A stretch of DNA of 64,000 nt from Rhynchopus sp. YZ270_cl-10 (GCA_964035575.1 OZ037916.1:1054001-1118000); one strand, 5' to 3'. Positions 1 through 12,390 are shown, numbered from the stretch's first letter. Made by a program: numbers and translations. The notes: generated by a model not told the origin, from the letters alone.

Positions 1-599
1 CACTAGAAACGACAGTGGTGGTAAAGATGTGGTTCAGCAGTCAGAGCAATGCCAAGAATCACTCCGCTTCCTTAGGATATAGACCACGAAATAGATGTAG
101 TGGACTGCATGGTTGGGGTCCACCCCCGGTACAGCCGGTCATATTACAATATACCAATAATACACTGTCACGAGAGAGCGATGTAGCGGACAGCAAGAAA
201 GATACACTATACACGAGAACGGCTTTTTTTTTTTTGCATTTCACAATCAAAAAAATATTCCAAAGCGTCCATTCCCCCTCCCCTATTCCCCAAAAATTCT
301 TCACAAACCCATCATCCAACAACAGGGGGTCGTCATCGACACAAAAAAAAAAAAACTTATCCCCCCTCCTCCTCTCCCTCTTCCCTCACCACACATCAAA
401 CACACTACCTCTTCCGCCGTCCCCCCCTTTGGGGGGGACAGAGAATAACCCGGACTTCTTTAGTTTGGAGGGGGGTTTTCCACCGCTCTTTTTTCCCCTT
501 CTTTTTCTCTGGGGTTCGATAACCCTCGGAGTGTCAGTGCCTTGCGTCCCAGAGGCGTTTTGCACTAACTTCTTTTTCTCTCTCTGCCCCCCTCCAAGA
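1..599. other. Upstream region with R4 and R2 repeats
   Basis: AT-rich and C/T-rich flank of the ankyrin gene. An R4 repeat copy lies at about 76-200 (ACCACGAAAT, GGTCCACC, ACACTGTCACGAGAG). An R2 repeat copy lies at about 513-580 and contains the small palindrome GGGTTCGATAACCC followed by a cytosine-rich tail. The region stays open in one frame on the + strand, but its composition is that of non-coding sequence. Confidence 0.6.
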
Positions 600-1688
600 A
601 TGCACCATGCATCTGCGACGAATTCTGTGCACCCTTCTTTGCAGGAATGGAAGAATGGGTGTCTGAGAATCGCGGTGGTGTTGGGTGTAGTGAAGATGGC
701 GGAGACAGCGGTGGGGATGGGGGCGGATGTGGAATCCTCAGACACGGAAGGGGTAACGTGCATTTCGCTTATCGCTGGCACCGCACCACAGTACGTCTCC
801 AAAGGGCATATCGATACCTTACGGTTTCTCATCCGCGCTGGAGGGGATCCCAGTAGACGATGTCATCGTGGCCACACCCCTGCACAAAAAAGCATCCAAA
901 AACGTTCCCCCACGCTCTTTGCGGAGCTTCTCCGAACCGGTTCGTGCGGGCACCCTACTCTGACCCTCATGCTTTACGCCATTGAAGAGCGGAGTGTACG
1001 ATGCATGCAGGTCCTCCTCGAGAGACACAGCTTTTCCGACGCGAGATACGGCCCGAAAAACTACTCGCTCCTCCACGGCTGTGTGGCAAGCCACTGCTGC
1101 GGAGGTATCAGCGCACTGTTAGGGAGCGGCGCGAACCTCGAGGCGAGAGATAGGAAAGGGAGAACACCGTTGTTTCATGCCTCGAGCGGGGCGGATATGG
1201 AGAGTATGACGCTTTTGTTGGCGTCAGGGGCGGATATCAACGCAAGCGATAATAAACACAGCACCCCAATCTGCGCAACCGTCGCGAATTGTCATTCTGA
1301 CCCAACAAACCTGCTTCTCCGTTTTGGTGCATCTCTAAAGACTGGAAGGAATGGGGTACCTCCGTTGGCGTTGGCGATCCAACAGGGGCATGTGTCGCTT
1401 GTGAAAATGTTGTTATCTCATGGCGCTGACACCACGTATGTGAACCAAAAGGGTCAGACCTTGATGTTCGTTGCTGCAGCGGCCGGTAATGTGCCGGTGA
1501 TTCTGCTGCTACTCAAATGGGGTCTCGCAGTGACGTCGGAAGACCACAATGGGGCTACCCCGGTCCATCTGGCAGCGAAACGGCAGAAAAACAATGCAGT
1601 TCGTCTCCTCCTCGGCCACGGGGCAAACCCAACGAAGAAGGACCATGATGGGCACTGTGTACACAGCCTGCTCAAGGAAACCCTTTGA
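600..1688 (+). CDS. Ankyrin-repeat protein
   Basis: A protein of 362 residues made almost entirely of ankyrin repeats; it is a binding scaffold and shows no enzymatic domain. About eight to ten ANK units can be read. The clearest are in the C-terminal half, with cores such as GRTPLFHASSGADMESMTLL, PPLALAIQQGHVSLVKMLLS and GATPVHLAAKRQKNNAVRLL, each followed by a HGAD- or HGAN-type turn. The first unit (CLRIAVVLGVVKMAETAVGM) begins about 20 residues after the ATG at 600, which fits that start. The frame is open back to position 15, but the extra 195 codons are low-complexity translation of T- and C-rich DNA. The ATG follows a polypyrimidine tract ending CCAAG and an R2 repeat. There is no signal peptide or membrane segment. 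The partner and role are unknown. Confidence 0.85.
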   Translation: MHHASATNSVHPSLQEWKNGCLRIAVVLGVVKMAETAVGMGADVESSDTEGVTCISLIAGTAPQYVSKGHIDTLRFLIRAGGDPSRRCHRGHTPAQKSIQKRSPTLFAELLRTGSCGHPTLTLMLYAIEERSVRCMQVLLERHSFSDARYGPKNYSLLHGCVASHCCGGISALLGSGANLEARDRKGRTPLFHASSGADMESMTLLLASGADINASDNKHSTPICATVANCHSDPTNLLLRFGASLKTGRNGVPPLALAIQQGHVSLVKMLLSHGADTTYVNQKGQTLMFVAAAAGNVPVILLLLKWGLAVTSEDHNGATPVHLAAKRQKNNAVRLLLGHGANPTKKDHDGHCVHSLLKETL

Positions 1689-2608
1689 AAAGAGAGAAAG
1701 AAGTGTGTACCACACCATTTGGTAGGATTTTTTTTTTTTTTTGAAAAGAGCCACATGGAGGAGGATTCAATAGCGTTTTCCCCCCTCAAGGGAACGACCA
1801 GAGTCTTCCTAAGAGATTTCGACCGTTTTCACAAATGTCTTTTATTCCCCCCCACGAATCAATTATTTTTGAGGTACAAAAAGATGACTTTAAGCTAGGC
1901 TAAGGTTCATGCTCACATTCTTATCAGATATAAACCACGAAATGAATGTAGGACTGTATGGTTGGGGGATGACGATGGACTGACTTTAACCCCACGACTG
2001 ACTCTTCCCTCCTGATCATTTTTCCCTACAAAACCCCGTCGCTGATTTGTTGTCTTCGAAGAACTGCTTCTTCACTCTCCCACTCCCAAAAAGGCCGGCT
2101 AATAAACAACACAACGATCCCCTTGTGAGAAAGGACGTCCCCGTACAACGCCCGGCACCCATTAGGCTGCCTTCAGGGGTGTGGGAAGGGCACGGTCTTT
2201 TCAAGGGAAGACTTGGACACCTGAGCCACCGGATTTCCTCTCATAAAAAAGACTGGAGGAGACCGTGGAGAAAAAAGGTGGCTGGCCTAAAGCAGAAATA
2301 TTCAAAAAAAGGGGGGGCAACAGTATTTGGAGTGTTCCATTGGTAAGCAATGGTATTTCAATGATGATACAAGGTGAATGATGATACCTCCCCCCTTTTT
2401 TTTGCCAGTTGTGTGTGCACGTTTAGGAAAGGCAACTTCCTCTTTTAGCCCACCGACTCCATTTTCTTGGAACTTCCAGGACCGTACAATGCTCCATTCC
2501 CTAAAAAGGAATGGTAAAAAAAAAAAAGTTTTCAAAAAGCGCAACGGTCAAGTCTATACTAGGATTTCACTTTTCATCATTTTTTTTGTTTTGTTTTGGA
2601 TGTATTCA
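1689..2608. other. Intergenic, R4 fragment only
   Basis: AT-rich sequence with homopolymer runs. A partial R4 repeat is at about 1925-1972 (AAACCACGAAATGAATGTAG). The right border is the target-site copy of the next element. I see no gene. Confidence 0.6.
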
Positions 2609-3712
2609 GGGGACATTGGTAGTTTGAGATTTTGGAAAAAAAGCCGGTGTGAGCCAAAAAAGCCGGTGTGAGGCAATTTTTTTTTCCCCACGCATTTTTG
2701 GCAGAGACCTCCACAACTCTTTCCCCTCCGCGCCCTTGTCTAACCATATGACATCAAAACTTTTCTGGCGAAGCCACAGTACGCAACATTTCAAAAATTG
2801 TGACATAAAATCGCACGCTTTTATAGCCAAACTATGGTAAAGGTAGCTGTGACTATGGCATAGGGTAGAGCTGTGGGCTACCGCTCGTCATTTTTAGCTG
2901 CGCCGCAGGCGCACGGTACGCTACTTTTTTATGAGAGTTGCGAACATCTATTTCTTTTGATTGAACGGACCGATTGGTCTTTATGGTGGGGTCACATGCA
3001 CATAAGAAACCGCTACAGATGTGGTTGTAGCCTTGTATGAGGAGATAAAATTCAGAAAAAAATTCAAAAATCCGCCTTTTTCTTTTTTTTATTCCCCTGG
3101 GAAATAAAGTATACGAAGGATTTGGCACTTTTAGCGGGATTTTATTTAATGATAATTTCACGCTAAATTTTGGTACATGTAGGTAGTAGGGCTGGAGGGA
3201 CCGTCCAGCATTTTTTAGCCTCCCTCCAGCCTCCTCAATCCCGCCAGCCCCTCAGCGGGCCTATCTAGGGGTCCGCGGGACCCGGTAGCGCTGGCGGGAG
3301 GGTAATGAGAGCTTTTTTTTTTTTTTTTTCACGCTCTTTTTTTTTTTTTCCCCTGAGAGCTTCCTGTGAGGACACATACTCGTTAGTTATTGCACAATAA
3401 ATAAGTCACGCTAAAAGTGCCAAATCCTTTCGTATACTTTATTTCCCGTGAAATAAAATTACGTATTCACCTCCTTTTAGCGGATTATTTTGCGATACTT
3501 CACTTATTTTTTTCCCAGGCTCGTGCACTCAATTTGCCTCGCTTCGCTCGGCAAATTAAGTAACCCTCGCCTGGGAAAAAAATGCGTGAAGTTATCGCAA
3601 AATAAAACCCCGCTAAAAGGAGGTGAATAAATAGTTATTTTTTTTTTTCTCAAAATCCCACACCGGCTTAGCCGGTGTGGCCACACCGGCACACCGGCAT
3701 ACTAATGTCCCC
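2609..3712. mobile_element. MULE-like MITE with 11-bp target duplication and nested palindromes
   Basis: The ends are inverted: GGGGACATT at 2609 and AATGTCCCC ending at 3712. An identical 11-bp sequence, TGGATGTATTC, flanks both sides (2597-2607 and 3713-3723), as expected for a Mutator-like insertion; there is one extra A between the left copy and the end. Inside are CCGGTGTG hairpins near both ends, an inverted pair at about 3097-3135 and 3409-3447 (ATAAAGTATACG arms), and a long hairpin at about 3464-3520 and 3570-3629. The module GCGCCGCAGGCGCACGGTAC is at about 2900. There is no transposase, so the element is non-autonomous. The superfamily assignment rests on duplication length and end sequence only. 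Confidence 0.8.
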
Positions 3713-6700
3713 TGGATGTATTCTGTGTGCTTTCTGTTCTTTTGATCTGAAGGTATTCGAAACGAATTTGCTTTTTGCTTCTTTTCCACCAACTGCCCCT
3801 ACACACTCTCCCATAATAGACTTGTGGTAAACACTGCCTTGGAAACACCATATTGGAAAGCCCCAGAGGTCAGATTTCCAAACCCACAGTTTTCAACCGA
3901 TGTTTACTTACACAGTAGTTTATGCAAAAACGAGGTGGCACTAAAGGGCCCATAAACGGGGAGGGAGGGTAATTTTTTTTTTTTTGTTCAATCAGGTCAC
4001 AACAATGGTTCTGTGTTAATAGAAGCTGGAGCATGACGTGTATGTATGCGTTGGACAGCGAGATCTATTTTCTTTATGAACCATTGCAAATTAGAGTGAT
4101 ACAAAAGAAAAAAATATCCTCCCTCCACGTCGGTGGAAGAAGCTATGAAAAGTGTTTCCAAAAGGTATTTGTAAAGGCGCGGCAATAAATTATCAAGGAG
4201 GAGAGAGAAAAAAATAGTATAGTGGAGCACACTCTAGGGTGGCTACACTAATACAACCAAGTTTTCAAAAAAAAGTAACGTTGTGAGTACAGTAGCCTGG
4301 GTGACGTATTACCTCGAATGTGGACAGCATGTGGTTACACACCACCTGGCTGTTGTCTTTCGGTTGTCTCACGAACTCACGCACGGCCGTTTTTTTCCCC
4401 CCTCAATGCCGTGCTTATTCCCCAAGGTTTTTTATTTTATTTTTGGTGTGAAATTTGAGTTCCTTTTGTTTTTATCAATAATGTAATCAGCCCCCCGCCG
4501 CCAGGAGTTTTGAAAAAGTTATGTTGCTAAGTTTTTTTTTTTCGCGGCAGCGGCTTTGGGCTCTTCGCATTAGCCTTTCATATTTTTTTTTTCCCCCTTC
4601 CCAGTCCGGATGGGGGAAATAACTGTGTGTGTCGGCAAACCCCAAATGCAACACTCGGGGTTTGATAGCCCCGCGGAGTGTTAGTGCCTGCCTTCCAGAG
4701 GCTTTGCACATGTCAACTTCACTTTCTTTTTTATTTCCCCCATCCCCCTCACACAGCAGAGAATAAGCCGGGTCCCCGGTCCCGGATCCCCGAGTCTTAT
4801 TCTCTGCTGTACCCCCTCATCCACTTTTCTGCGTAGTCAATGTGTGCATCAAGAACGAACCACAGAACCACAGAACCACCCACCCCCTCTCTTGCCCTAA
4901 TGAGATATCTCCCCCGAGAGATATTTTGCTCAGTCAAAAAAGGGTTGCAGCTTTTTCAACGAAATAAGTTGTGCACCTCCCTCCCCTCATACAACACCAT
5001 CCCATCCCCCCAGCAAGACCTTTTCATTGTTTTTTTTGTTATTCCTCACGAAGCTTGCTTTAAAGAAGAAAAATAGTATTCCCGATACGGTCGCCAAATC
5101 ATCCCTCAGGAGGATTGAGCAATCAACAAAAAAAAACCCCTTTTTCTTTTACCAATCAGAGTTGTTATTTCTAAGATCATCCAATCCTGTTAAAGGACGG
5201 GGAAAGGACTAGGAAAAACCAGGGGGGAAAAAATGCATCCCACCTTCTAAAATTTTCCTTCATTTGTTCAGCGTGACTTATTCAGTTGATGAAAATACCC
5301 CATCCACTCCTCTCACTCTGGTTGGGGTAATGGTTGTGTTCCTGCACAACCCTCGTGGAAGTGCTCTCTGGGTCCGACAAACCCGCGAGGGGAACCAGCT
5401 GTCTTGCGTTCGCCAAATGAACAGTGAGACGTTTTGTACTTTCAACTATTCTTTAAAATGCAAGGTTATGGCCTAGGTTCATTACGTGTCTGCAGGCACA
5501 TGGACCAGAGTCCGTTTTAGGAATAATATCAATTTCTGATTTGAAGGCATACAGCACCAACAAAAACAAAGTGAGCGCACTTTCACTCAAGTGAAAAATT
5601 TGCCACGTGCCCTCACATACCCCAACCCAAATCTATCTCATCCCCCCCAGTTTTTTTTTTTTTTTTTGCTGAGGATCATTTTCACCAGGGTAAATCCAAG
5701 GTGGGACTTTTTTTAGGATGCGTGGTGTACGCACCCTTTTATGAGAACCTCGGCGTATTGAGGAGTTACCCTGCATTTTACCCACTTTTTTTTTTTTTTT
5801 TTGTATAAGGTGACCAAGGAGACTATGTTCAAAACATTAAGTAATCTAATCAGACTAAGGAGACTAATCACAAGAGGCTTATGTTCGTCTTATAATTTTT
5901 TTCTTTTATCTGTCTCATCACCTTCCTCATAGCGCCCTTTGTCTAATAAATCATTTTTTTTTTTTTTTTTATATTTGCAGTTCCCAATGGGGACTAAATC
6001 AAGAACACCAATCACGCACATTTTTTTTTTGTCCAATCTTTTTTCTTTCAAAAAAGACGCAATTGAGCGATTCGTTTGAATCGCTAGACAACGCGTTTTT
6101 TTTCTCTTCTTCTTTTTTTGGTGTATTATACCTTTTCTCCACCTCAATCCTGGTTAAAATAAATATCTTTTTTGTGGGGAAAAAAAGGTTGTGTGTGTTT
6201 CTTTCCTATTTTTTTTTGCTTGATTTTTGCCGTCTTTTAATTGTCTTTTTTTATAGTACTTTATCAGGTCTTTTTTCTAGGAATTCGGTGTTGACCCGGC
6301 GTATTCTCAGATATGCCTCTCCTGCACCCCCTAGAAAAAAGCCCTGTTACTTTATAGCCAAACAATTTTGATGTCTGTGATACGAAGCCATGTTCTTCTT
6401 ATTTTATTATTTTTTTTTGTGGAAATAGAAACCAAGCATTTTGAACACACTTTTGCGGTTCTAGGGACGGAACCGCGCTGCAGAGACACTCCTCACCTAA
6501 CAGGTCGAGGTGTGTGCGTTTCACAACCTCTCCCATGGGGTTTTATCGTGTGATGAGTGTTAGAGTTTCTATTTTCAGCGTCCACCCATGAACGATGAGG
6601 CGTTATGCACTTTCAAAAACTTCTCTCTTTTTTTTTTTTTTTTGACAGAAAATTACAGTGCAGTTACCTGCATGAGACAGTTGTTTCGCAGTTGTTATAC

Positions 6701-7159
6701 AATGGCATATATTTTCTTTTTGTTTGTGTCACGTGAGAGAAAGTGAGAGGGAGAACGAGGTCTGAGGTCTTCTTTACGAAACCTCTGTTTTAATCTCTCC
6801 AGAAAATGAAAATAAAAACCACATGACCCCTCTTAATCCCCTGCCCCCCTGTTTTTTCTGTCTAAACTTCTTCATCCACCACCTATGCGACTCCTGTGGC
6901 TGTACTGAGTAAAGGAAGTAAGGTTCGATTCCAGAGAAGGAACCTGAGAAAACCACGCTACCACATAGGATGGCAGCAGACGCGCAAAAAAATTGCGCCC
7001 TTTAGCACATGCCTCACCTCCACCAAAAAAAAACAAAAATACCCTACAGTACACAACCGAAGGCGGTGTGTGTGTGTGTTGCTATTTTGAGCGAAACATC
7101 CGCAAGAAATACGCATATTATATCACACACCCTTTTTTTCTTCATTTAACACAAACACA
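3713..7159. other. 3.4 kb intergenic region rich in dispersed repeats
   Basis: AT-rich, with many T-runs and A-runs. It holds an R5 copy at about 4218-4275 (GGTGGCTACACTAATACAAC), R2 copies at about 4650-4735, 5400-5450 and 6575-6640, an R1-like copy at about 5809-5900, and a 60-bp hAT-like element at 4752-4811. Open frames here are short and show no protein family. The stretch immediately before the next start codon is (GT)n followed by T-rich and A/C-rich sequence. Confidence 0.6.
4752..4811. mobile_element. 60-bp hAT-like micro-MITE
   Basis: Inverted 16-bp ends, CACAGCAGAGAATAAG on the left and its near-perfect complement on the right (one mismatch at the outermost base), enclose a G/C-rich loop. 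Both sides carry the 8-bp sequence CCCCCTCA (4744-4751 and 4812-4819), the duplication length typical of hAT. The C-rich surroundings make chance identity of the 8-mer somewhat more likely. Confidence 0.65.
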
Positions 7160-10100
7160 ATGGGTCATTTGACTGCGCTCCTATGCACAGTCGTGGCAAC
7201 GATGGTGGGCTGTGCTGGTGCCTCTACCATGGTCGTATTGGAGGAGGTGGCGGCAGGTCAATTCGAGGTCGTGGTGTCTCAGGACTCCAAGCACCCAACA
7301 GACGCCTCCCTAGAGAACACATGCGACGCAGTGTCGCCACAGATTGCGTCGCGTGGACAGCTCGACAGCCTCGCCCAGCATCACTACAACCTGCACTATC
7401 TCATTGAAGGGGTGCGCTGTGCAGTGGCATTGTATGGAGACCACCACAGCCACCCTGGAACGAGAGTGGAGTGGAAGGACAGTGCAGACCCGTGGTATGT
7501 GCCAGGGTTTCTTGCAGCAGGGAAGACGGTTGATGCAGGGATGTACCGGAAGCATAAGCAGATCTACACCGTTCATGTGCACAGTGGTGCGGAGGATGTT
7601 CAAATCCGTGCGTTAAATAACTCTTTGATCGCGAACATTCATGCGAACCACGGAGACGGGAGGTACGCCGGGGTGCTGCAGGATGCGACGTCGGATGGGT
7701 TGACACATAAGGTGCTTCAGTCATCGGGGCTGGCGAACTCGACGCAGAACATGGTGGTGTTGTCTGCGGGGTACCAGGATGGGGAGAAGGAACAGTTCTT
7801 CAGGGACGTTGACGTGCTGGTGGAGTTCTTGCAGACCGACAAAGACTACCCACTGTCGAAGTACTTTCCGTTGACGAATGTATTCGGTGTGTTCCAGGCA
7901 TCTGCGCAGAGCGGTGCTTCCAACCCACCAGAGAACATTGTCATTGACAACAACCTTGGCTGCTCATATGGCAACGAAGACACTGCGGAGTCGCAGAAGT
8001 CGCTTATCTGCAACCGTGCCCTTGCGATTGCACTGTGCGACGCTTCTCCGACGACAGCAGGCGCGGCCAACACGCTTACCGTCATTCTCGTCAACTCCGA
8101 CATCTACGGGGGGACCGGAACCTACCAATCGACCATCCGGCTTGCCACGATGTATGCCGCACCTCTGCGCACCACAGACCAGCTCCAACTCGCAAAGTCC
8201 CTCTTCTTCCACGAGGTGGGGCACGGTCTCACTGACCTCTCAGACGAATACACCACCACCAACTCTGAGGACGGCCGCAACTGCGCGCCGCCGTTCTCTG
8301 ACCTCTACGACCATACGCTTCCAACCTGCAGGAAGAACTGCGCAGGGTCGTTAGAGGACCTCGGGTGGCAGGGCTGGATCGATTCTAAGGTGCTGGGAGA
8401 GCCTACCCTGGGGTGCTACTACAACAACTTCTACAAGCCAGGCACCTTGAGTGGCACCCCTTGTCTCATGGAGAAGGTGAGTGAGGCCCCCGCACTGTGT
8501 CCTGTGTGTGTGGAGGCGTCGACCCTGCAGCTCTACAACAACGGCATGAAGCTTACACAGCCTTCCTGCCCAAACCCCGAGTGGTCTGTCATCTTCATTG
8601 CCCAGGATGAGGAGGCAAGGACGAACAATGCGCACTCTGCTTCGTTCTTCTCTGCCGACAAGATGTACGGTGCCGTCGCGAACCTCAACGAACAAAACCA
8701 GTTTACAGTGCGGTGGGAGCTCGATGGGCGTGACACTGGAGACACCTTGTCGTACTATACTATTACGAATGCTGCGTCTTTGTCGGTTGGGGAGCATAAC
8801 GTGACGTTGTTCATTAATGATACAACGGCATATGTGTTGCCAAAGAACCGTGTGCCCTCGATGGCGGCCTCGGTAACGTGGAAGGTTGTGGTGCTGGCCA
8901 CATGGAAGGAGATGGTGGAGCAGATTGGGGATGCGGACGGCAACCTTGCGTCCAGCCAATGCGACCCGGTTGGGCTCTTCGCACGCACCCTCACCACCCC
9001 GCGCTACAGCTACTACTCGCAGTGCAACAGCCCCGACCAAAACTGCGAGTTCGAATACAAGACGACACTCCTCGAGAAGCCAGGCGACGAGGCCTCTGCA
9101 GTGCAGGCCATCGAGGACTGGGTGTTCGGGCTGGGTGGTGCGATGCTTGGTGCAGGGATGTGCTTCTTCTGCCTGATCTACCTCTGCATGTTTGTATGGA
9201 GTGACGCACCGGCGAGGGTGATGGAGGACTGCTTCAGCAAGCCTATTAAGTATGTTCCCCCGATAGATTGTGAAAGGTGGCTAAGCGCAGAGAGGCTTAG
9301 AGTATATATTTTGTAACACAATCATCCTCACAGATACATCCGCAGAATCCTGATCGTGATCAACGTCATTCTCCTTCTTGCGTCTGTCTCCCTTGCGATT
9401 CTCATGGGCGTCATGTACGCCGAGGTGGGTGCCATTGCGCAGGTCGGCCTGATCTTCGGGATGGGCACTGTGTGTGTTCTGTTCCTTTGTGCAATTGTCG
9501 GGATCACTGCGGCGTATTCGAAGAGGTATGTTGTGTTTGTCCACCACCATCATCACCATCACCACTGTTTGTGCCCACAGGATGCCACCGTTGATGTTCT
9601 TCGGTATTATGACAATGCTTGTTCTGCTCGCATTGCTGATCATCTGCGGAACGCTGTTCTTCATTGGGTTCAACTCGAACAACGAAGGCCACCAGGCGCT
9701 GTCCTACATCAGGAACCAGTGGCTCGACCAGGTCGAGGACAACCCAGGCATGATATGCGATGCGCAGAAGAAGTTTGAGTGCGCCGGGTGGGACGTCCCC
9801 TGCTCGCGTTCGTACTCTCACGCGCAGTGCCCCGAGTCCTGCGAGCAGACGAACTTCCAGTACGTCGAGCCCTGCAAAGTGCCTGTCGTGAAGTTCGCGC
9901 ACTACTGGATGCCCATTGCTGCCACACTGATTCTCGTTGTCATCTACATGCAGCTCTGCACGGTATGCAAAACCCGCCCAAGAACACAGGGTTTTGTCGG
10001 CTTAGCGCGCTTATTTGCGGGCTGTAAGGGGCCTGGTTTGCTAACCCTGTACCAACTCTTGACAAATTTTTCGAAAATATGACATCGGGAACACCCACAC

Positions 10101-11504
10101 CCATACGACACAACACAACTACACCCACAGGCCCTTCTCGTGTTCATGCTGTTCCACATCCTGCGCAAGTCGCAGGCCCTCGACAGACACAAGCAGGAGA
10201 TCCTTCAGGAGGGCCCCATTGAAGGGCTTCTCTCTGTCGCACGTCTCCACCACGGCGATAAGAAGGCATTCCGTGAGAACCTTAAGAAGGAGTTCGAGCG
10301 CTTCGACCACAGCGGAGATGGTATGGGCCTCTTGAAGAAGGTGCATGCGTACATGAACCAGATTACTGTACTACATCGTGTGCATTTGCTTTCCGACTTT
10401 AATATTTTATCCTCCGAACTCGCACAAAATTTCTAACGGTTAAAAAAATTACACACACACACACCCAAACTACACCACCACCCACAGGCCACCTGGACAA
10501 GCTCGAGTTCTCAGAGTTCTTCCGCCAAACCATCGGCGTCGAACTCACAGAAGAACAGCTAGACTTGGTATGAACAGTCGTGGGGCTTTCAAAGTTTTCT
10601 CGGGGGGGTTTTTTTGCAACCCAACAACACACAACACAACAGTTGTTCGCACTGGTGGACATCAGAGGGCTGGGGCTCATCCGTTGGCAGGATTGGATTG
10701 AGGTTATGTATGCTATGCCCACATCCTCCTCCCCCATCCCCCCATCCCCCCTCGCCACATCGATTTCAATTATTTGAATCCTCATTTCCCCTTTTCAGCA
10801 TGAAGACAACCACCCTGAGTGTTGACGAATGCATTGACTTCCTTGGACACCGCAAAGAACGTGCCGCAACTATGGAGGATGCGCGCCGTCTTGACCGTCT
10901 TGAGACTATTGATGACGACCCGCTCAGTCTTATTGCACTTGACGAACTGAACGAGATTTCATACGACCAGGCATTCACATGCTACGGCAGGCTTGACGAC
11001 GGCGCCTTCGAGTCTACCAAGGATGAGTTCCTTGCCCTCTCCGACGGCGTCACAAACGACGAAGGACAACCTGTGGTCACCACGGAAGCCTACCGTGAGC
11101 ATCTGATGCAGAGCTTCAAGCTGAACAAAAATTCACGCCAGGCCATGGCAGTGATCGACGGACTTCCTCGCCTTATTGACCGTGAAGGAAGCGGGGAGCT
11201 GACCTGGACCGATTGGGTTGCGACGTACTTTGTGCGTCGGGACTGCTACATGGAGTTGATCAAGAGGCAGAGCAAGAGCAGGGTCGCACGTCTTGTCGGA
11301 GAGCGCGAGAACTCCCGCATGGACAGCATCAGACAGCGTGCGCAAAAGAGTGGCATCCACCTCAAACGTCCGTCCTCTGTCGGCATCCCCCCGGAACGTG
11401 ATATGTCCGAATGTGAAGACCACCTTATCATTTCCGACGCAGACTTTGGCACTTATGACGGAGAAGGGACAATCCAAGATGAAACAGAAGCAGGTGAATC
11501 ATAG
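7160..11504 (+). CDS. Peptidase M64 / tetraspanin-like / EF-hand fusion membrane protein
   Basis: Seven exons are inferred: 7160-9249, 9334-9525, 9581-9962, 10131-10320, 10488-10567, 10643-10707 and 10799-11504. They total 3705 nt, exactly 1235 codons, and every intron starts GTATG or GTATGC-like and ends CAG. Residues 1-22 form a signal peptide. Residues ~25-460 are an M64-type metallopeptidase with HEVGHGLTDLSDEY (zinc ligands H351 and H355, E352 catalytic) and the downstream PCLM...CPVC signature. A beta-rich domain follows. Helix ~660-680 crosses to the cytosol. Then come three helices (~702-790), a cysteine-rich loop (KKFECAGWDVPC, CPESC), and a fourth helix (~867-897), matching tetraspanin topology. 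The cytosolic tail has an EF-hand (DHSGDGHLDKLE) and a basic C terminus. The domain calls are strong for M64 and EF-hand, and moderate for tetraspanin because the CCG motif reads ECAG. Confidence 0.85.
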
Positions 11505-11776
11505 AACAATTTTCTTTTTTGGGGAGTATTTTTTGGGGAAAATTGAAGAAAAAAAGTCAATTTTGTGAGGCGTTTGCACATTTTTCCCCCTCTTTTTATG
11601 CAGGTTGTTAATCTTATGTTAAGATTTCAAAGCCAAAAATAAACTGAAAATAAAAGCTGAATAGAAGTGGTATTACCGATCACTTCTTGTCTTTCCAAAG
11701 CCCTGAAGAGTAAACAAAATCTTTGGTTGGTGAGGGAAGGCCGGCATGAAGGGAGAATTTAAAAAAAAAAACAAAA

Positions 11777-11841
11777 CCACCTGATTTAGCCGGTTAGCAA
11801 CTTCCGGTACACACCGGCAAATATAGGGTCAAATCAGGTGG
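11777..11841. mobile_element. 65-bp micro-MITE, CCACCTGATTT family
   Basis: It begins CCACCTGATTT and ends AAATCAGGTGG, perfect 11-bp inverted ends, with a G/C-rich hairpin inside (CCGGTACACACCGG). CAAAA occurs immediately on both sides (11772-11776 and 11842-11846), a candidate 5-bp target duplication, although the left flank is A-rich. A second copy lies at 27108-27173. Confidence 0.7.
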
Positions 11842-12390
11842 CAAAAATCACCGATCTTTCCCCCTTTTTTTTTTGTTACAATATCGGAAAATTCTCATTG
11901 AGGGAAAAAAAAATGTCCTGTTTCGTGTTTTGCACTTTGGGGGGGGGGAAGGGGTGGTGTTTTTTTTCGGTATTTTGTTTTCGATATCGGTTCTTTTTTT
12001 TGTTATAGATATGGTGTGCTTCCCCCAAGACACCCATTGGTCTTACCAAGTATTCCTCTTTTTTTTTTTTTTGTGTTTTTCTCTGTTTTACCCCCTCCCT
12101 TAATGAAGAGGAGCTGGAGTTTTTTAAGAGTAGGTCGAGAAAAAAAATGAAAAATTTTAGTCAGAGCGAAAAAAGGGAGGTCTGTCTTAAGTGCCTGCGG
12201 ACGCCGATGAACGGTAAAAAAAAAAATCTGTTTGCACTTTGTCAACCCCCTTTTTTTTATTTATCTCTCCCCCTGTTGTGCTCAATGTCCTCATTAAGTC
12301 TCAACTCCTTCGGGTTGGCGGTCGTTGTGAGGTGTGTGTATCTCAGATTAGTTTACGTAGGGTGGGAGATGAAATCTGTTTCCTCCAAAA

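Noticed and set aside
15-599. N-terminal extension of the ankyrin open frame
   Set aside because: Low-complexity translation of T- and C-rich DNA containing R4 and R2 repeats; the ANK fold begins right after the ATG at 600.
6870-6960. Possible tRNA, because GGTTCGATTCC matches a B box
   Set aside because: Flanking bases do not form a T stem, and no acceptor or anticodon stem can be drawn on either strand.
8351-9040. 229-codon open frame on the - strand
   Set aside because: Shadow of the M64 coding exon; its translation is R/H/L-rich with no domain.
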